57,551 nucleotides of DNA from Bacteroidales bacterium (GCA_017560825.1 JAFZED010000065.1:1-57551), one strand, 5' to 3'. Positions 25,860-34,690 are shown, counted from the first letter of the stretch. A program made the numbers and translations. The notes: generated from the letters alone by a model not told the origin.

Positions 25860-27506
25860 ATGAAAATATATGCGAGAATATTGTCCTTGCTTATTTCTGT
25901 AAGCCTGCTGCTTTCCGGTTGTGGAAAGGAGCCGCAGACTCAAAAGGAGCCTCAGCAGCCGACCGGATTTGTGGAACTCGTACAGGCATATAAGGACGGT
26001 AGAGTCTTTAAATCGGCCGAACATCAGGACGGCAGCTGCGTACTCAGTTTTACCGACGGTTACAGACTGACGATTGCCGCCTCTGCATTCGAGATCCACG
26101 ACTGCACAGCCAAGTCTCCTGCAAAGGTCGAGGCTTCGGGAAACTGGTGGTCTGTGGATGGGGTAGTGTACGGCATAAAGGTGGATTCCACTCTGCCTGA
26201 TGAGCAGTCGCTGCCTGTATATGTGTATTTCAATACCAAGACCCTCTACGCTCATCTGAGCAACCGTACCATCCTGACTTTCCCAAGTGAGGTGCTGGAA
26301 GATGAGAAGGATGAGCAGGCTGCAATTGAAAGAAGACAGAACATCCCGGTGGTCCACATCACCACAAAGAATTCCGCACCTATCCAGGATAAGAAGAATT
26401 ATGTGGACGGAACCATCAAGATAGTTGATACAGAAAAGCTGTACAGCGATGTAGAGGTCTTCACAGCCGATATGGGCATCCGTGGCCGCGGAAACTCGAC
26501 CTGGAGCTTCCCTAAGAAGCCTTGGAAGGTGAAGCTGGACTCGAAGGCTTCTCTTTTGGGTATGCCTGCGGACAAGGAATGGGCCCTGCTTGCCAACTAT
26601 GCTGACAGAACCCTCATACGTAATATTGTAGCTATGAAACTGTCTGAGATATGCGGTTTCAGCTGGACACCCCGTATGCGCAGTGTTGAGGTCTTCCTCA
26701 ACGGAAAATATCAGGGTGTTTACACGCTGTGCGAGCATAAGAAGGTCTCTTCTGACCGTGTGGATATAGACCTGGTAGGGGAGAATGACAACGACGGTGA
26801 CGCAGTTACAGGAGGATATTATCTCGAGATAGAGGAGCAGCAGGACGAGACTACCTGCTGGTGGACATCTATGGGTGTACCTATGATGTTCAGCGATCCT
26901 GAGGAGCCTACAGCCCAGCAGCTCGCCTATGTCAAAGGACTTTTTGACCTCTTTGAAAAGGCTCTGAAGTCAAGGGATTTCTCAGAATCTACAGGTTATC
27001 TTAAATATATAGACGTAGATTCTTTCGTCGACTATTACATCGTCCAGGAACTTACCAAAAACATTGACGGAAACCTCCGCAAGAGTTCTTTCATCACAAA
27101 GGAGCGTGGCAAGAAGCTGGAGATGTATCATCTCTGGGACTTTGACCTGACGCTTGGAAACTGCGGCTATTTCTGGGGTGATGTGGGCAACGGTCCGGAG
27201 AATTTCTGGATCAAGATAGACAAGTGGTTCCCGTACCTGTTTGCAGATCCGGCATTTGTGGAAAAAGTACAGAACCGCTGGAATGAACTTATGCCTGAGT
27301 TTGAGAAGATACCGGAATTCATCGATGACCAGGCACTTACCCTTGCGAAGGCTCAGGTGAGAAACTTCCAGGTATGGAGCATATGGGAGTCGGTTGACTG
27401 GGTGTACTTCCCGTCATTGGGCTCATATGAGAAAGAAGTGGATTATCTCAAGGAATTCTACACCGAGCGCCTTCAGTGGCTTGACAGAGAATTAAACAAA
27501 CTTTAA
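25860..27506 (+). CDS. CotH-family lipoprotein
   Basis: A 548-residue lipoprotein (SPII, Cys21 in LLLSGCGKE). Residues 35-130 form a beta-rich N-terminal domain of a kind common in Bacteroidales surface proteins. The CotH domain spans about 160-540. It has IRGRGNSTWSFPKKPWKVKL at about 206-225, WALLANYADRTLIRN near 241, YQGVYTLCEHKK near 284 and MYHLWDFDLTLGN near 422, all hallmark CotH segments. CotH proteins are atypical protein kinases in spore formers. In Bacteroidota the family is common in secreted proteins of unclear role. Here it lies between GH16 and GH5 genes in the same operon, so it may act in glycan display or modification at the surface. Confidence 0.88.
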   Translation: MKIYARILSLLISVSLLLSGCGKEPQTQKEPQQPTGFVELVQAYKDGRVFKSAEHQDGSCVLSFTDGYRLTIAASAFEIHDCTAKSPAKVEASGNWWSVDGVVYGIKVDSTLPDEQSLPVYVYFNTKTLYAHLSNRTILTFPSEVLEDEKDEQAAIERRQNIPVVHITTKNSAPIQDKKNYVDGTIKIVDTEKLYSDVEVFTADMGIRGRGNSTWSFPKKPWKVKLDSKASLLGMPADKEWALLANYADRTLIRNIVAMKLSEICGFSWTPRMRSVEVFLNGKYQGVYTLCEHKKVSSDRVDIDLVGENDNDGDAVTGGYYLEIEEQQDETTCWWTSMGVPMMFSDPEEPTAQQLAYVKGLFDLFEKALKSRDFSESTGYLKYIDVDSFVDYYIVQELTKNIDGNLRKSSFITKERGKKLEMYHLWDFDLTLGNCGYFWGDVGNGPENFWIKIDKWFPYLFADPAFVEKVQNRWNELMPEFEKIPEFIDDQALTLAKAQVRNFQVWSIWESVDWVYFPSLGSYEKEVDYLKEFYTERLQWLDRELNKL

Positions 27507-27511
27507 CCGAT

Positions 27512-28750
27512 ATGAAAACCTTAAGATTGGCTTTGCTTGCACTCGTTGCAGGTCTGATGCTCGGCTGTGGCAACGCCGGCACTACTGTTTCTTCCTCTGA
27601 TTTCATCAGGATCGACGGACAGGACCTTGTGGCTCCGGACGGATCCAAGTTCTTCATCAAGGGAACAAATCTCGGCAACTGGCTGAATCCGGAGGGCTAT
27701 ATGTTCGGCTTCCAGAAGACAAATTCCGCAAGACTTATAGACCAGATGTTCTGTGAAATGGTCGGTCCGGACTTTACTGCAGAGTTCTGGAAGATGTTCA
27801 AGGACAACTATGTGACTGAAAAGGACATTGAGTTCATTGCATCTACAGGAGCCAACACCATCCGTATCCCTTTCCACTACAAGCTCTTCACAGACGAGGA
27901 CTATATGGGACTGACTTCCGCTCAGGACGGCTTCAAGAGGCTTGACGATGCCATCGGCTGGTGCCGCAAGTACGGCCTCTATGTCATTCTCGATATGCAC
28001 GACGCTCCAGGAGGACAGACCGGAGACAACATTGACGACAGCTACGGCTACCCTTGGCTTCTTGAAAGCGAGGCATCGCAGAAGCTCTTCTGCGACATAT
28101 GGAAGAAGATTGCCCAGTACTATAAGGATGAGCCTGTGATTCTGGCATATGACCTTATCAACGAGCCTGTCGCTCCATATTTTGATAATGTCGAGGACCT
28201 CAATGACCTTCTTGAGCCTCTTCACAAGAGGGTGACAGCTGCCATAAGAGAGGTTGACAACAACCACATCATAATGCTCGGCGCACCTCAGTGGAACGGC
28301 AACTTCAAGCCGTTCAAGGATTGGACCTATGATGACAAGCTTATGTGGACCTGTCACCGCTATGGCGGAGACCCTGTACGCCCTGCCATAATGAACTTCA
28401 TCGAGTTCCGTGACAGCACCAACCTTCCTATGTATATGGGAGAGATCGGCCACAACACAGATGAGTGGCAGGAGACCTTCTGCAGGACTATGCAGGAAGC
28501 CAACATCGGCTATACCTTCTGGCCATACAAGAAGATCCGCAACTCGTGCTTCAGCGGCATAACCCCGCCTGAGAACTGGGACAAGGTGATGGAGTTCTCA
28601 GAGGCTCCACGCGCCACATTCTTCGAGATCCGTGCAGCCCGTCCTGACCAGGAAACAGCAAAGAAAGCTATGCTCGACTTCATCGAAGCCTGCAAATTCG
28701 AGAACTGCACCCCACAGGAAAGCTACATCAAATCCCTTCTGTTGAAGTAA
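27512..28750 (+). CDS. GH5 glucanase lipoprotein
   Basis: A 412-residue GH5 enzyme with SPII signal (GLMLGCGNA, Cys19). The opening KGTNLGNWLNPEGYMFGF (about 50-67) and the motif IRIPFHYKLF near 117 resemble exo-beta-1,3-glucanase-like GH5 members. The acid/base Glu218 is in AYDLINEPVAP and the nucleophile Glu311 in MYMGEIGHN. Substrate is inferred: with two GH16 enzymes upstream, trimming of beta-1,3- or mixed-linkage glucan fragments is the simplest idea. I cannot assign the subfamily. It is the last gene of the SusCD operon and meets a convergent gene through a shared hairpin. Confidence 0.9.
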   Translation: MKTLRLALLALVAGLMLGCGNAGTTVSSSDFIRIDGQDLVAPDGSKFFIKGTNLGNWLNPEGYMFGFQKTNSARLIDQMFCEMVGPDFTAEFWKMFKDNYVTEKDIEFIASTGANTIRIPFHYKLFTDEDYMGLTSAQDGFKRLDDAIGWCRKYGLYVILDMHDAPGGQTGDNIDDSYGYPWLLESEASQKLFCDIWKKIAQYYKDEPVILAYDLINEPVAPYFDNVEDLNDLLEPLHKRVTAAIREVDNNHIIMLGAPQWNGNFKPFKDWTYDDKLMWTCHRYGGDPVRPAIMNFIEFRDSTNLPMYMGEIGHNTDEWQETFCRTMQEANIGYTFWPYKKIRNSCFSGITPPENWDKVMEFSEAPRATFFEIRAARPDQETAKKAMLDFIEACKFENCTPQESYIKSLLLK

Positions 28751-28771
28751 ACCGCAGATATTCAACTGGTT

Positions 28772-28813
28772 ACACAAAATGCCTGCTGTCAAATGACAGC
28801 AGGCATTTTGTGT
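28772..28813. terminator. Bidirectional terminator inside a coding end
   Basis: A perfect 20-bp inverted repeat (ACACAAAATGCCTGCTGTCA and its complement) surrounds an AA loop. It serves the GH5 operon on the plus strand. On the minus strand it overlaps the last codons of the phosphatase gene that ends at 28789. T-runs are short (TTTT), so strength may differ by direction. Confidence 0.8.
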
Positions 28814-29424
28814 AAGTCGTTTATAGACAGTGACTTGAAGTCATTGATTACCAGGTCGCAGAGTGGGGCTATGGCTTCTGCGCTGTTTGTTGTGGCGAGA
28901 CCTATGACTTTGGCTCCGGCTGCCCGTCCTGCAGTCAGGCCGTGGAAGGAATCTTCGAAGACTATAGTCTCTTCCGGGGTGCCTCCGAGTACCTCCATTC
29001 CTTTGAGGAAACATTCCGGATCAGGCTTGGACTTTGAGAAATGCTCGCTTGTAAGCACCTTGTCCACAAGTTCCAGAAGTTCAGGGTGTGCCTTGTAGGC
29101 ATTTGCCATCTTGACGTCATTGGAACTTGTCACGATGGCCATAGGTATGCCGGCCTCCTTAAGGCTTTTCATAAATTCAAGGGCGCCCGGAATGTAGTCA
29201 TATGACATATTGCGTTCAAAGTCATTGAGCCTTGGCAGGATCTCTTCCTGCGCCTTCTGCATTCCGTCAAAGTATTTCGCAAAGATCTGCACCAGGGTCT
29301 GACCCTTGATGGTGTGCCCGAAATCCTTCATTCCGAGATAGTCCATTCCGGTCTTGTCCCAAAATGTAGAGTATTGTGTCTCGGTGTCTGCTATGACACC
29401 GTCAAAGTCGAATAGTACGATCAT
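28789..29424 (-). CDS. HAD phosphatase, beta-phosphoglucomutase-like
   Basis: A 211-residue HAD-superfamily hydrolase. Motif I is LFDFDGVIADTE (Asp6, Asp8), motif II MAIVTSSND (about 95-103), motif III the Lys in SKSKPDPECF (about 130-139) and motif IV VFEDSFHGL (about 155-163). The cap domain (about 18-80) is of the helical type seen in beta-phosphoglucomutase and 2-deoxyglucose-6-phosphatase relatives. It dephosphorylates or isomerises a small sugar phosphate. The DxDG-V-I-A-D-T-E start does not decide which. Its ATG overlaps the stop of the S41 protease gene by 4 bp, so the two are translated together. Confidence 0.88.
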   Translation of the reverse strand: MIVLFDFDGVIADTETQYSTFWDKTGMDYLGMKDFGHTIKGQTLVQIFAKYFDGMQKAQEEILPRLNDFERNMSYDYIPGALEFMKSLKEAGIPMAIVTSSNDVKMANAYKAHPELLELVDKVLTSEHFSKSKPDPECFLKGMEVLGGTPEETIVFEDSFHGLTAGRAAGAKVIGLATTNSAEAIAPLCDLVINDFKSLSINDLHKMPAVI

Positions 29425-31040
29425 ATGAGTGGTTTTGTGAGTGCTGTCTTGAGCTGTTCGTCATAGCGCAGGCGTACGATGACTCCTGCTTCCTGGAACC
29501 AGTAGCGTGTCGCAAGTTCCTCTTCGATGAACGGTATGATCTCATCCTTCTTGAGACGGATGAATCTTTCCTTATCCATTTCGAGGGCCTTCTCCATAGC
29601 CTCAAGCTCCGGTTTCATCGCGTCTGCAAGGCCGTCCTTGACAAGCTCCTTCTTCATCTGGTCATAAAGGGTCTTTGCGCTGCTTCTGTAGTCAAACTCC
29701 TGAGTCTTTGCAAACCTGATGAAGTCTTCGAAATCCTCGTCAGTGTAATGGAAATCCTCTACTGCCGGTATGCTCTCGTGTCTGCGTGCATAATCGATGA
29801 CGTACTGGTCAATGACTCCGCCAAGAACAAGGGCATACACAAGCCTGCTGTAGTCCTGGAAGTCGATGTCCACATCAGGGGTTATACCACCTCCGTCGCG
29901 TACTATCCTGCCTCCTGCTGTCCTGAACTCGCGTGTAAGTGAATCCGGAATGTGACCTACACTTCCGTCCTCATTGCGGTGGGTGTAGTCAATAGCCTGG
30001 ACACATCTGCCGCTTGGAGTGTAGTATTTGGCCGTGGTGACCTTGATCTGGCCGTTATATGCTATAGGCTTGATCGACTGCACAAGGCCCTTGCCGTAGC
30101 TCCTTTTGCCCATTATCGTTGCCCTGTCCAGATCCTGAAGCGCTCCGGACACGATTTCAGAAGAAGATGCTGAGCCCGAATCAATCATCACGATTATAGG
30201 CATTTCTGTGTCGATCGGCTCTGTAGTCGTATAGTACTTGTTTACTGTAGAAGCGTTGTTTCCTTTTGATGAAACCACGAGCGAGCCCTTAGGTACAAAA
30301 AGTGACACGATGTTTATCGCTTCGCTCATAAGTCCGCCTCCGTTTCCGCGAAGATCAAGCACGAACCTCTTCATTCCCTTGCCCTTCATCTCCAGGAACT
30401 TCTCCCTCAGCTCAGCCGACACATTGTCTGTAAATCCTGTCTGGAGTACATAACCTGTGGTGTCATCAAGCATTCCTGCATATTCAATGTCTGGGAAATG
30501 AATACGCTCACGGATGATGTTGATGTCCAATGTGTCGCCTGTGCGGACCTTCTTCACCTTGAAGGTCACTGATGTTCCGGGCTTTCCCTTCATCCTGTTG
30601 CTGCTCTCCTGTGATTCGAGTCCCTTGGTAGGCACTCCGTCAATGGCGATGATCTCATCTCCGCACTGAAGACCGTACTTCTGCGCAGGAGATCCGGCAT
30701 ATGGCTCATTGATGATGACGTTGTCCTCCTTCTTCTTGTGGATGATTGCACCTATGCCTCCATATGTCTTGGAAAGCAACATCTGCAGGTCTTCGTTTTC
30801 CTCCTCAGGGATGTAGATGGTGTATGGATCCAGCTCCTCGAGCATAGCGTCCACGCCCTTCCTCATAATCCTGTCTATAGGGAGAGAATCTACGTAGGAG
30901 GTGTTGAGCTCTTTGAGAATCGAGTTCTGGATCTCTATCCACTGGCCCAGCTTGAAACCCTGGGACTGTGCTTCTGCGGTGCGGCCGGCAGCAATAAACA
31001 TCGCTGCAGCGGCAAGGAATATGGTAATGTGATGTTTCAT
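29421..31040 (-). CDS. S41 C-terminal processing protease
   Basis: A protease of about 539 residues with an SPI signal (MKHHITIFLAAAAMFIAAGR), so it is periplasmic. A PDZ domain at about 90-165 (YGGIGAIIH, AGSPAQKYGLQCGDEIIAIDG) leads into the S41 catalytic core. The core has RGNGGGLMSEA near 231, the Ser in DSGSASSSEIV (about 287-297) and the Lys in MGKRSYGKGL (about 311-320), forming the Ser-Lys dyad of CtpA/Prc. It trims C-terminal ends of envelope proteins. About 100 C-terminal residues form a helical tail found in Bacteroidota members. The start at 31040 is chosen over 31070 because it begins the signal peptide. Confidence 0.93.
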   Translation of the reverse strand: MKHHITIFLAAAAMFIAAGRTAEAQSQGFKLGQWIEIQNSILKELNTSYVDSLPIDRIMRKGVDAMLEELDPYTIYIPEEENEDLQMLLSKTYGGIGAIIHKKKEDNVIINEPYAGSPAQKYGLQCGDEIIAIDGVPTKGLESQESSNRMKGKPGTSVTFKVKKVRTGDTLDINIIRERIHFPDIEYAGMLDDTTGYVLQTGFTDNVSAELREKFLEMKGKGMKRFVLDLRGNGGGLMSEAINIVSLFVPKGSLVVSSKGNNASTVNKYYTTTEPIDTEMPIIVMIDSGSASSSEIVSGALQDLDRATIMGKRSYGKGLVQSIKPIAYNGQIKVTTAKYYTPSGRCVQAIDYTHRNEDGSVGHIPDSLTREFRTAGGRIVRDGGGITPDVDIDFQDYSRLVYALVLGGVIDQYVIDYARRHESIPAVEDFHYTDEDFEDFIRFAKTQEFDYRSSAKTLYDQMKKELVKDGLADAMKPELEAMEKALEMDKERFIRLKKDEIIPFIEEELATRYWFQEAGVIVRLRYDEQLKTALTKPLI

Positions 31041-31086
31041 ATGCGGTTTGAAATTTGCGATGTGCGACATCGCATATATAATGCCA

Positions 31087-31114
31087 CAAAAATACGAATA
31101 TTTTTATACCTTTG
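31087..31114. promoter_or_regulatory. Divergent promoter boxes, S41 / rdgB
   Basis: TATTTTTG on the minus strand (31094-31087) and TACCTTTG on the plus strand (31107-31114) both match TAnnTTTG. No clear -33 element accompanies either. They sit between the divergent S41 protease and rdgB genes. Confidence 0.45.
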
Positions 31115-31153
31115 CAGCGGTTTTTAGTAGTAAAAGATTAATTGGCAGTTATT

Positions 31154-31786
31154 ATGAAACTTGTTTTTGCAACGGGCAACAGCGGAAAACTGCGTGAAGC
31201 TTCGGAAATTTTAGGAGACGGATTCGAATTGTCTTCTCTCGCACAGGTGGGAATCACAGAAGACATCCCGGAGACAGGAAACACATTGAGGGCCAACTCT
31301 CTTCAGAAGGCTCAGTATCTCTATGACATATGCGCCTGCAACTGCTTTGCAGACGACACAGGACTTGAGGTGGACGCCCTCGGAGGCGCACCTGGAGTGT
31401 ACACGGCAAGATATGCCGGTGACGACAAGGACTTCAACAAGAATATGGACAAGGTCCTTCGCGAGCTTGAAATCCTTGAAAGCGAGCGCAGTATGGCAGC
31501 GGCACTTGGACTCAAGACAAAGCAGCCTTCAAGAAGGGCAAGGTTCAAGAGCGTCATAACATTGATTATAAACGGAGAGATCAAGATGTTCGAGGGTGCC
31601 CTCGAGGGCGTGATCGCACGTGAGAAGTCAGGAAACGGCGGCTTCGGCTACGACCCGATCTTCATTGCGGACGAGTACCCGGGACAGACTCTCGCAGACA
31701 TCACGGAGGAACAGAAGAACGAAATCTCTCACAGAGGAAAGGCCCTCCGCGCTATGGCAGAATGGTTAAAGACACAGAACTTATAG
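31154..31786 (+). CDS. rdgB: RdgB/HAM1 non-canonical purine NTP pyrophosphatase
   Basis: A protein of about 210 residues that hydrolyses dITP/ITP and XTP to monophosphates, which keeps damaged purines out of DNA and RNA. The start MKLVFATGNSGKLREASEIL carries the T-G-N-x-x-K signature. The active-site segment CFADDTGLEVDALGGAPGVYTARYAG and the late GNGGFGYDPIF are family hallmarks. HRGKALRAM near the end is also conserved. The ATG at 31154 is preferred over the upstream TTG. Residues 115-130 (ERSMAAALGLKTKQPSRRAR) contain a short insertion compared with the usual length. The end overlaps recO by 25 bp, so translation is coupled. Confidence 0.95.
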   Translation: MKLVFATGNSGKLREASEILGDGFELSSLAQVGITEDIPETGNTLRANSLQKAQYLYDICACNCFADDTGLEVDALGGAPGVYTARYAGDDKDFNKNMDKVLRELEILESERSMAAALGLKTKQPSRRARFKSVITLIINGEIKMFEGALEGVIAREKSGNGGFGYDPIFIADEYPGQTLADITEEQKNEISHRGKALRAMAEWLKTQNL

Positions 31787-32415
31787 TATTACACACCACA
31801 AGGTACGGTGAAAATTCTCTCGTCGTCCATACTCTCAGCAAAGAGTATGGTCGACGAAGTTTTATTATAAAGGGACTGGGCAAGAAATCACTTATGTCCC
31901 TTTTTCTGCCGTTGAATGTGTTGGAAGCCGGGGTGGTGGAGTCTTCAAAGTCTACTCTCTACACTATGAGGAACCCTGTCGCCAAACATCCTCTTATGGG
32001 AATCCGCAGCAGCCTGTACAAGAACTCGATGACTATGTTTATGAGCGAGGTGCTCTATCGCGTCATAAAGGACGGAACCAACGAGCACGGGATGTTTGAA
32101 TGGTGTGAAAAGAACATATTGCTGCTGGATGCCATTACAGATGACTTCAGCAACTTCCACCTGCGTTTCCTCCTGGAGCTGGCAATGGTACTGGGCTTCA
32201 GCCCGAGCTCACAGGATCTTCTCCCGTTTGTCGGAGAGCATTATCCTATAGTAGAGAAATTTATGACCACGTCCTTTGTCGAGTCAATGATGATTCCTCT
32301 TTCGGGACAGGTACGAAATGAAATAGCGGAGGAAATCCTCCGCTATATCGAATTTCACAGCGAGTCTGCTGTAAATGTAAATTCTTTAAAAGTCCTTCGC
32401 GAACTCTTCGCCTGA
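31762..32415 (+). CDS. recO: DNA repair protein RecO
   Basis: A 217-residue RecO, which loads RecA on SSB-coated DNA with RecR. The N-terminal OB fold is visible as TELIVLHTTRYGENSLVVHT and GRRSFIIKGLGKK (residues 5-42). The helical C-terminal half has LLLDAITDDFSNFHLRFLLE. Unlike many RecO proteins it has no Cys4 zinc-binding cluster, as is common in Bacteroidota. It lies in the +1-shifted overlap with rdgB. The stop is 2 bp short of the convergent efp stop, leaving no room for a separate terminator. Confidence 0.9.
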   Translation: MVKDTELIVLHTTRYGENSLVVHTLSKEYGRRSFIIKGLGKKSLMSLFLPLNVLEAGVVESSKSTLYTMRNPVAKHPLMGIRSSLYKNSMTMFMSEVLYRVIKDGTNEHGMFEWCEKNILLLDAITDDFSNFHLRFLLELAMVLGFSPSSQDLLPFVGEHYPIVEKFMTTSFVESMMIPLSGQVRNEIAEEILRYIEFHSESAVNVNSLKVLRELFA

Positions 32416-32416
32416 A

Positions 32417-32983
32417 TTACTTCACGCGCTCACCGTATGAACGGTCAGTAGTGTTCACGCGGATCTTCTCTCCGATGTTGATGAAGAGAGGAGCCATAAT
32501 GATCGCTCCAGTCTCGAGAGTGATCTCCTTCTGAGCGTTAGTAGAAGCTGTGTCGCCCTTTACTGCAGGCTCAGTGTAAGTCACCTCAAGCTCAACATAT
32601 GTAGGGAGCTCGCAAGTGAGGCAGCGCTCCTCGTCAGCGAGGAACATCATCTCTACGTGCTGGCCTTCCTTCATAAGGTCTGCGTTGTCAACGAGGTCAG
32701 TGTCGAGGTGGATCTGCTCGTAAGTCTCCTCGTGCATAAAGTTGAATCCGTCCTCATCCTTGTAAAGGAACTGGTAAGGTCTTCTCTCTACATTGATAGT
32801 GTCGATCTTTGCACCTGCAGTGAAGGTGTTCTCAAGGATACGACCGTTCTCGAGGTTTCTGAGTTTTGTCTTTACGAAAGCTGGACCTTTACCTGGTTTA
32901 ACGTGCTGGAACCATACGATCTGGCAAGGCTTTCCGTTATAGTTCAGGTAGAGTCCGTTCTTGAAATCAGCTGTTGTTGCCAT
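32417..32983 (-). CDS. efp: Elongation factor P
   Basis: A 188-residue EF-P, which rescues ribosomes stalled at polyproline. The KOW-like N-domain includes HVKPGKGPAFVKTKLRNL, with Lys32 at the tip position that is modified in lysine-type EF-P. The two OB domains follow, with the C-terminal DRSYGERVK near the end as in canonical EF-P. No modifier gene (epmA or similar) is visible nearby. It has a strong stand-alone promoter at 33027-33058. Confidence 0.97.
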   Translation of the reverse strand: MATTADFKNGLYLNYNGKPCQIVWFQHVKPGKGPAFVKTKLRNLENGRILENTFTAGAKIDTINVERRPYQFLYKDEDGFNFMHEETYEQIHLDTDLVDNADLMKEGQHVEMMFLADEERCLTCELPTYVELEVTYTEPAVKGDTASTNAQKEITLETGAIIMAPLFINIGEKIRVNTTDRSYGERVK

Positions 32984-33026
32984 AATAGATTATTATTTAA
33001 TATTGTATATTTTCGAAAATCGGCTG

Positions 33027-33058
33027 CAAAAATATAAAAATGTACGCTTTCTGCCAAA
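33027..33058 (-). promoter_or_regulatory. Canonical Bacteroidota promoter of efp
   Basis: On the minus strand TTTG (33058-33055) and TATTTTTG (33034-33027) are separated by exactly 20 bases. This matches the TTTG-N19/20-TAnnTTTG consensus of the Bacteroidota housekeeping sigma factor. The box lies in the gap after ispH, so efp can be expressed on its own. Confidence 0.75.
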
Positions 33059-33061
33059 TTT

Positions 33062-33997
33062 TTAGGCTTCAGGGAATTTTTCCTCCCACTCAGGTACGTA
33101 CTTGTTCAGATCCAGGATGTGCTCGCTAACTTCCTCCAGCAGCCACTTCGGGGTCGATGTGGCTCCGCACACCCCGACCCTGTCGTCTGCCCTGAACCAC
33201 TCTCTCTTTATCTCTGACACCGAATCGATGTGATAGCTTCTGATGTTCACTGACTTGCACAGGTCACACAGCACCTTTCCGTTCGAGCTTGCCTTTCCTG
33301 ACACAAAGATGATGATGTCGTGGTCTAAAGCGAACTTGGCAAGCTTCTCGTGGCGGGTCGCTACCTGGGAGCATATCGTCCTGTGGATGTTCAGCAGGCT
33401 CCTGTTTCTGCCCATCTCTTCCTCAAGCCTTTCACAAAGTTTCGAGTACTCTGCAGGGCTCTTTGTGGTCTGGCTGAACACTTCTGTCGGAACGTCGAGC
33501 CTGATGGTGCCGTCCTCGATGAACTCTTCCATCATCATTATGTTCTCAACGACAATGGCATCTCCACCTGTCTGTCCGACAAGTCCGAGCACCTCTGCGT
33601 GTCCTATCTTTCCGAATATGATTATCTGTCCTGTTCCTTCAGCTATGTGCTTCTGGTGTGCCTCCCTTATCCTTTTCTGGAGCTGGAGCACCACCTGGCA
33701 GGTGCAGTCTATTATCTTGAATCCAAGGCTTTCTGCCTGACTGTAGGTGTGAGGCGGCTCTCCGTGTGCCCTTATAAGAAGGACTTCTCCACTGGCGTCT
33801 ACCATCTCTTCAAGGTCCTCCTTGTCGATTGTCACAAGACCCTTTTCGTTGAGTCTGTTGAGTTCTGCATCATTATGCACTATGGCGCCAAGGGAATAAA
33901 GACGCCTGCCGGACTTGAGAAAGTCCTCGGCCTTGCTGATGGCCTTGATGACGCCTGCGCAGAAACCTGAATTGCTGTCAATATCAACAGTAAGCAT
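33062..33997 (-). CDS. ispH: 4-hydroxy-3-methylbut-2-enyl diphosphate reductase
   Basis: A 311-residue IspH (LytB), the last enzyme of the MEP isoprenoid pathway, a [4Fe-4S] enzyme making IPP and DMAPP. The three cluster cysteines are Cys13 (SGFCAGV), Cys100 (IIDCTCQVV) and Cys209 (RTICSQVATR). Substrate-binding His41 (IVHND) and His78 (RAHGEPP) are present. Motif GVCGATSTPKWLLEEV closes the active site near 285. The Cys at 98 beside the cluster Cys is unusual, where Ala or Thr is common. It starts 12 bp downstream of cmk on the same strand, so the two form a unit. Confidence 0.95.
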   Translation of the reverse strand: MLTVDIDSNSGFCAGVIKAISKAEDFLKSGRRLYSLGAIVHNDAELNRLNEKGLVTIDKEDLEEMVDASGEVLLIRAHGEPPHTYSQAESLGFKIIDCTCQVVLQLQKRIREAHQKHIAEGTGQIIIFGKIGHAEVLGLVGQTGGDAIVVENIMMMEEFIEDGTIRLDVPTEVFSQTTKSPAEYSKLCERLEEEMGRNRSLLNIHRTICSQVATRHEKLAKFALDHDIIIFVSGKASSNGKVLCDLCKSVNIRSYHIDSVSEIKREWFRADDRVGVCGATSTPKWLLEEVSEHILDLNKYVPEWEEKFPEA

Positions 33998-34009
33998 AAA
34001 ACTAAAGCA

Positions 34010-34690
34010 TTAGCATCCGAATCTTTCGGAGATCAGGTTCTTGAGCCAGACCATCTGGTCTTCCATCGTCATCTCTGTGTTGTCAAGCTCGACAGCGTCT
34101 GCCGCCTTGCTCAGAGGAGAGACCTCGCGGTGAGAATCGATGTAGTCGCGCTCAAGGAGGTTCTTCTTCACGTCTTCGGTGTCAGCTTCCATACCCTTTG
34201 CACGCATCTCCTCCGCTCTTCTGACAGCCCTTACCTGGGTGTCGGCTGTCATAAAGATCTTGAGTTCCGCATCAGGGAACACTGTGGTTCCGATGTCACG
34301 GCCGTCCATCACGACACGCTTCTTGCTTCCGAACTCGCGCAGCTTGCGGTCCACATAGTTGCGCACCTGGGCCACGGTAGCTATAGGGCTCACCTTGTCA
34401 GCTACTGCAAGCGACCTGATGTCCTGCTCCACACATCTGTCTGCGATGTAAGTGCCGCCCTCTCCGAAATGTACATCAAGAGTTTCGAGAGCCTTTTCCA
34501 GCTCTGGCACGTCTATTGTACAGTCGTCGTCGATTAATCCGTTTTCTATGGCGAAAAGCGTGACACCTCTGTAAAGTGCCCCGGAATCAAGGTATAAGAA
34601 GGAAAATTCTTTTGCGATGACCTTTGCAAAAGAGCTCTTTCCAGTCGAAGAGTAGCCGTCGATGGCGATAATAATATCAGGTATGTTCAT
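34010..34690 (-). CDS. cmk: Cytidylate kinase
   Basis: A 226-residue (d)CMP kinase that supplies CDP/dCDP. The P-loop is IAIDGYSSTGKSSFAK (residues 8-23), the D-S-G-A-L-Y-R segment (about 36-42) binds the nucleotide, and VVMDGRDIGTTVFPDAELKIF (about 127-147) is the family signature. REVSPLSKAADAVELD near the end is the lid and its neighbour. The frame is open upstream to 35026, but the start at 34690 aligns with the family and follows a good promoter. It leads a two-gene unit with ispH. Confidence 0.95.
   Translation of the reverse strand: MNIPDIIIAIDGYSSTGKSSFAKVIAKEFSFLYLDSGALYRGVTLFAIENGLIDDDCTIDVPELEKALETLDVHFGEGGTYIADRCVEQDIRSLAVADKVSPIATVAQVRNYVDRKLREFGSKKRVVMDGRDIGTTVFPDAELKIFMTADTQVRAVRRAEEMRAKGMEADTEDVKKNLLERDYIDSHREVSPLSKAADAVELDNTEMTMEDQMVWLKNLISERFGC

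Noticed and set aside
25779-26738. Long minus-strand open frame of 319 codons
   Set aside because: It is antisense to the CotH gene, shows no known motif, and the plus-strand gene has clear domain motifs.
27521-28453. Long minus-strand open frame of 310 codons
   Set aside because: It mirrors the GH5 gene, which has both catalytic glutamates; the frame has no recognisable motif.
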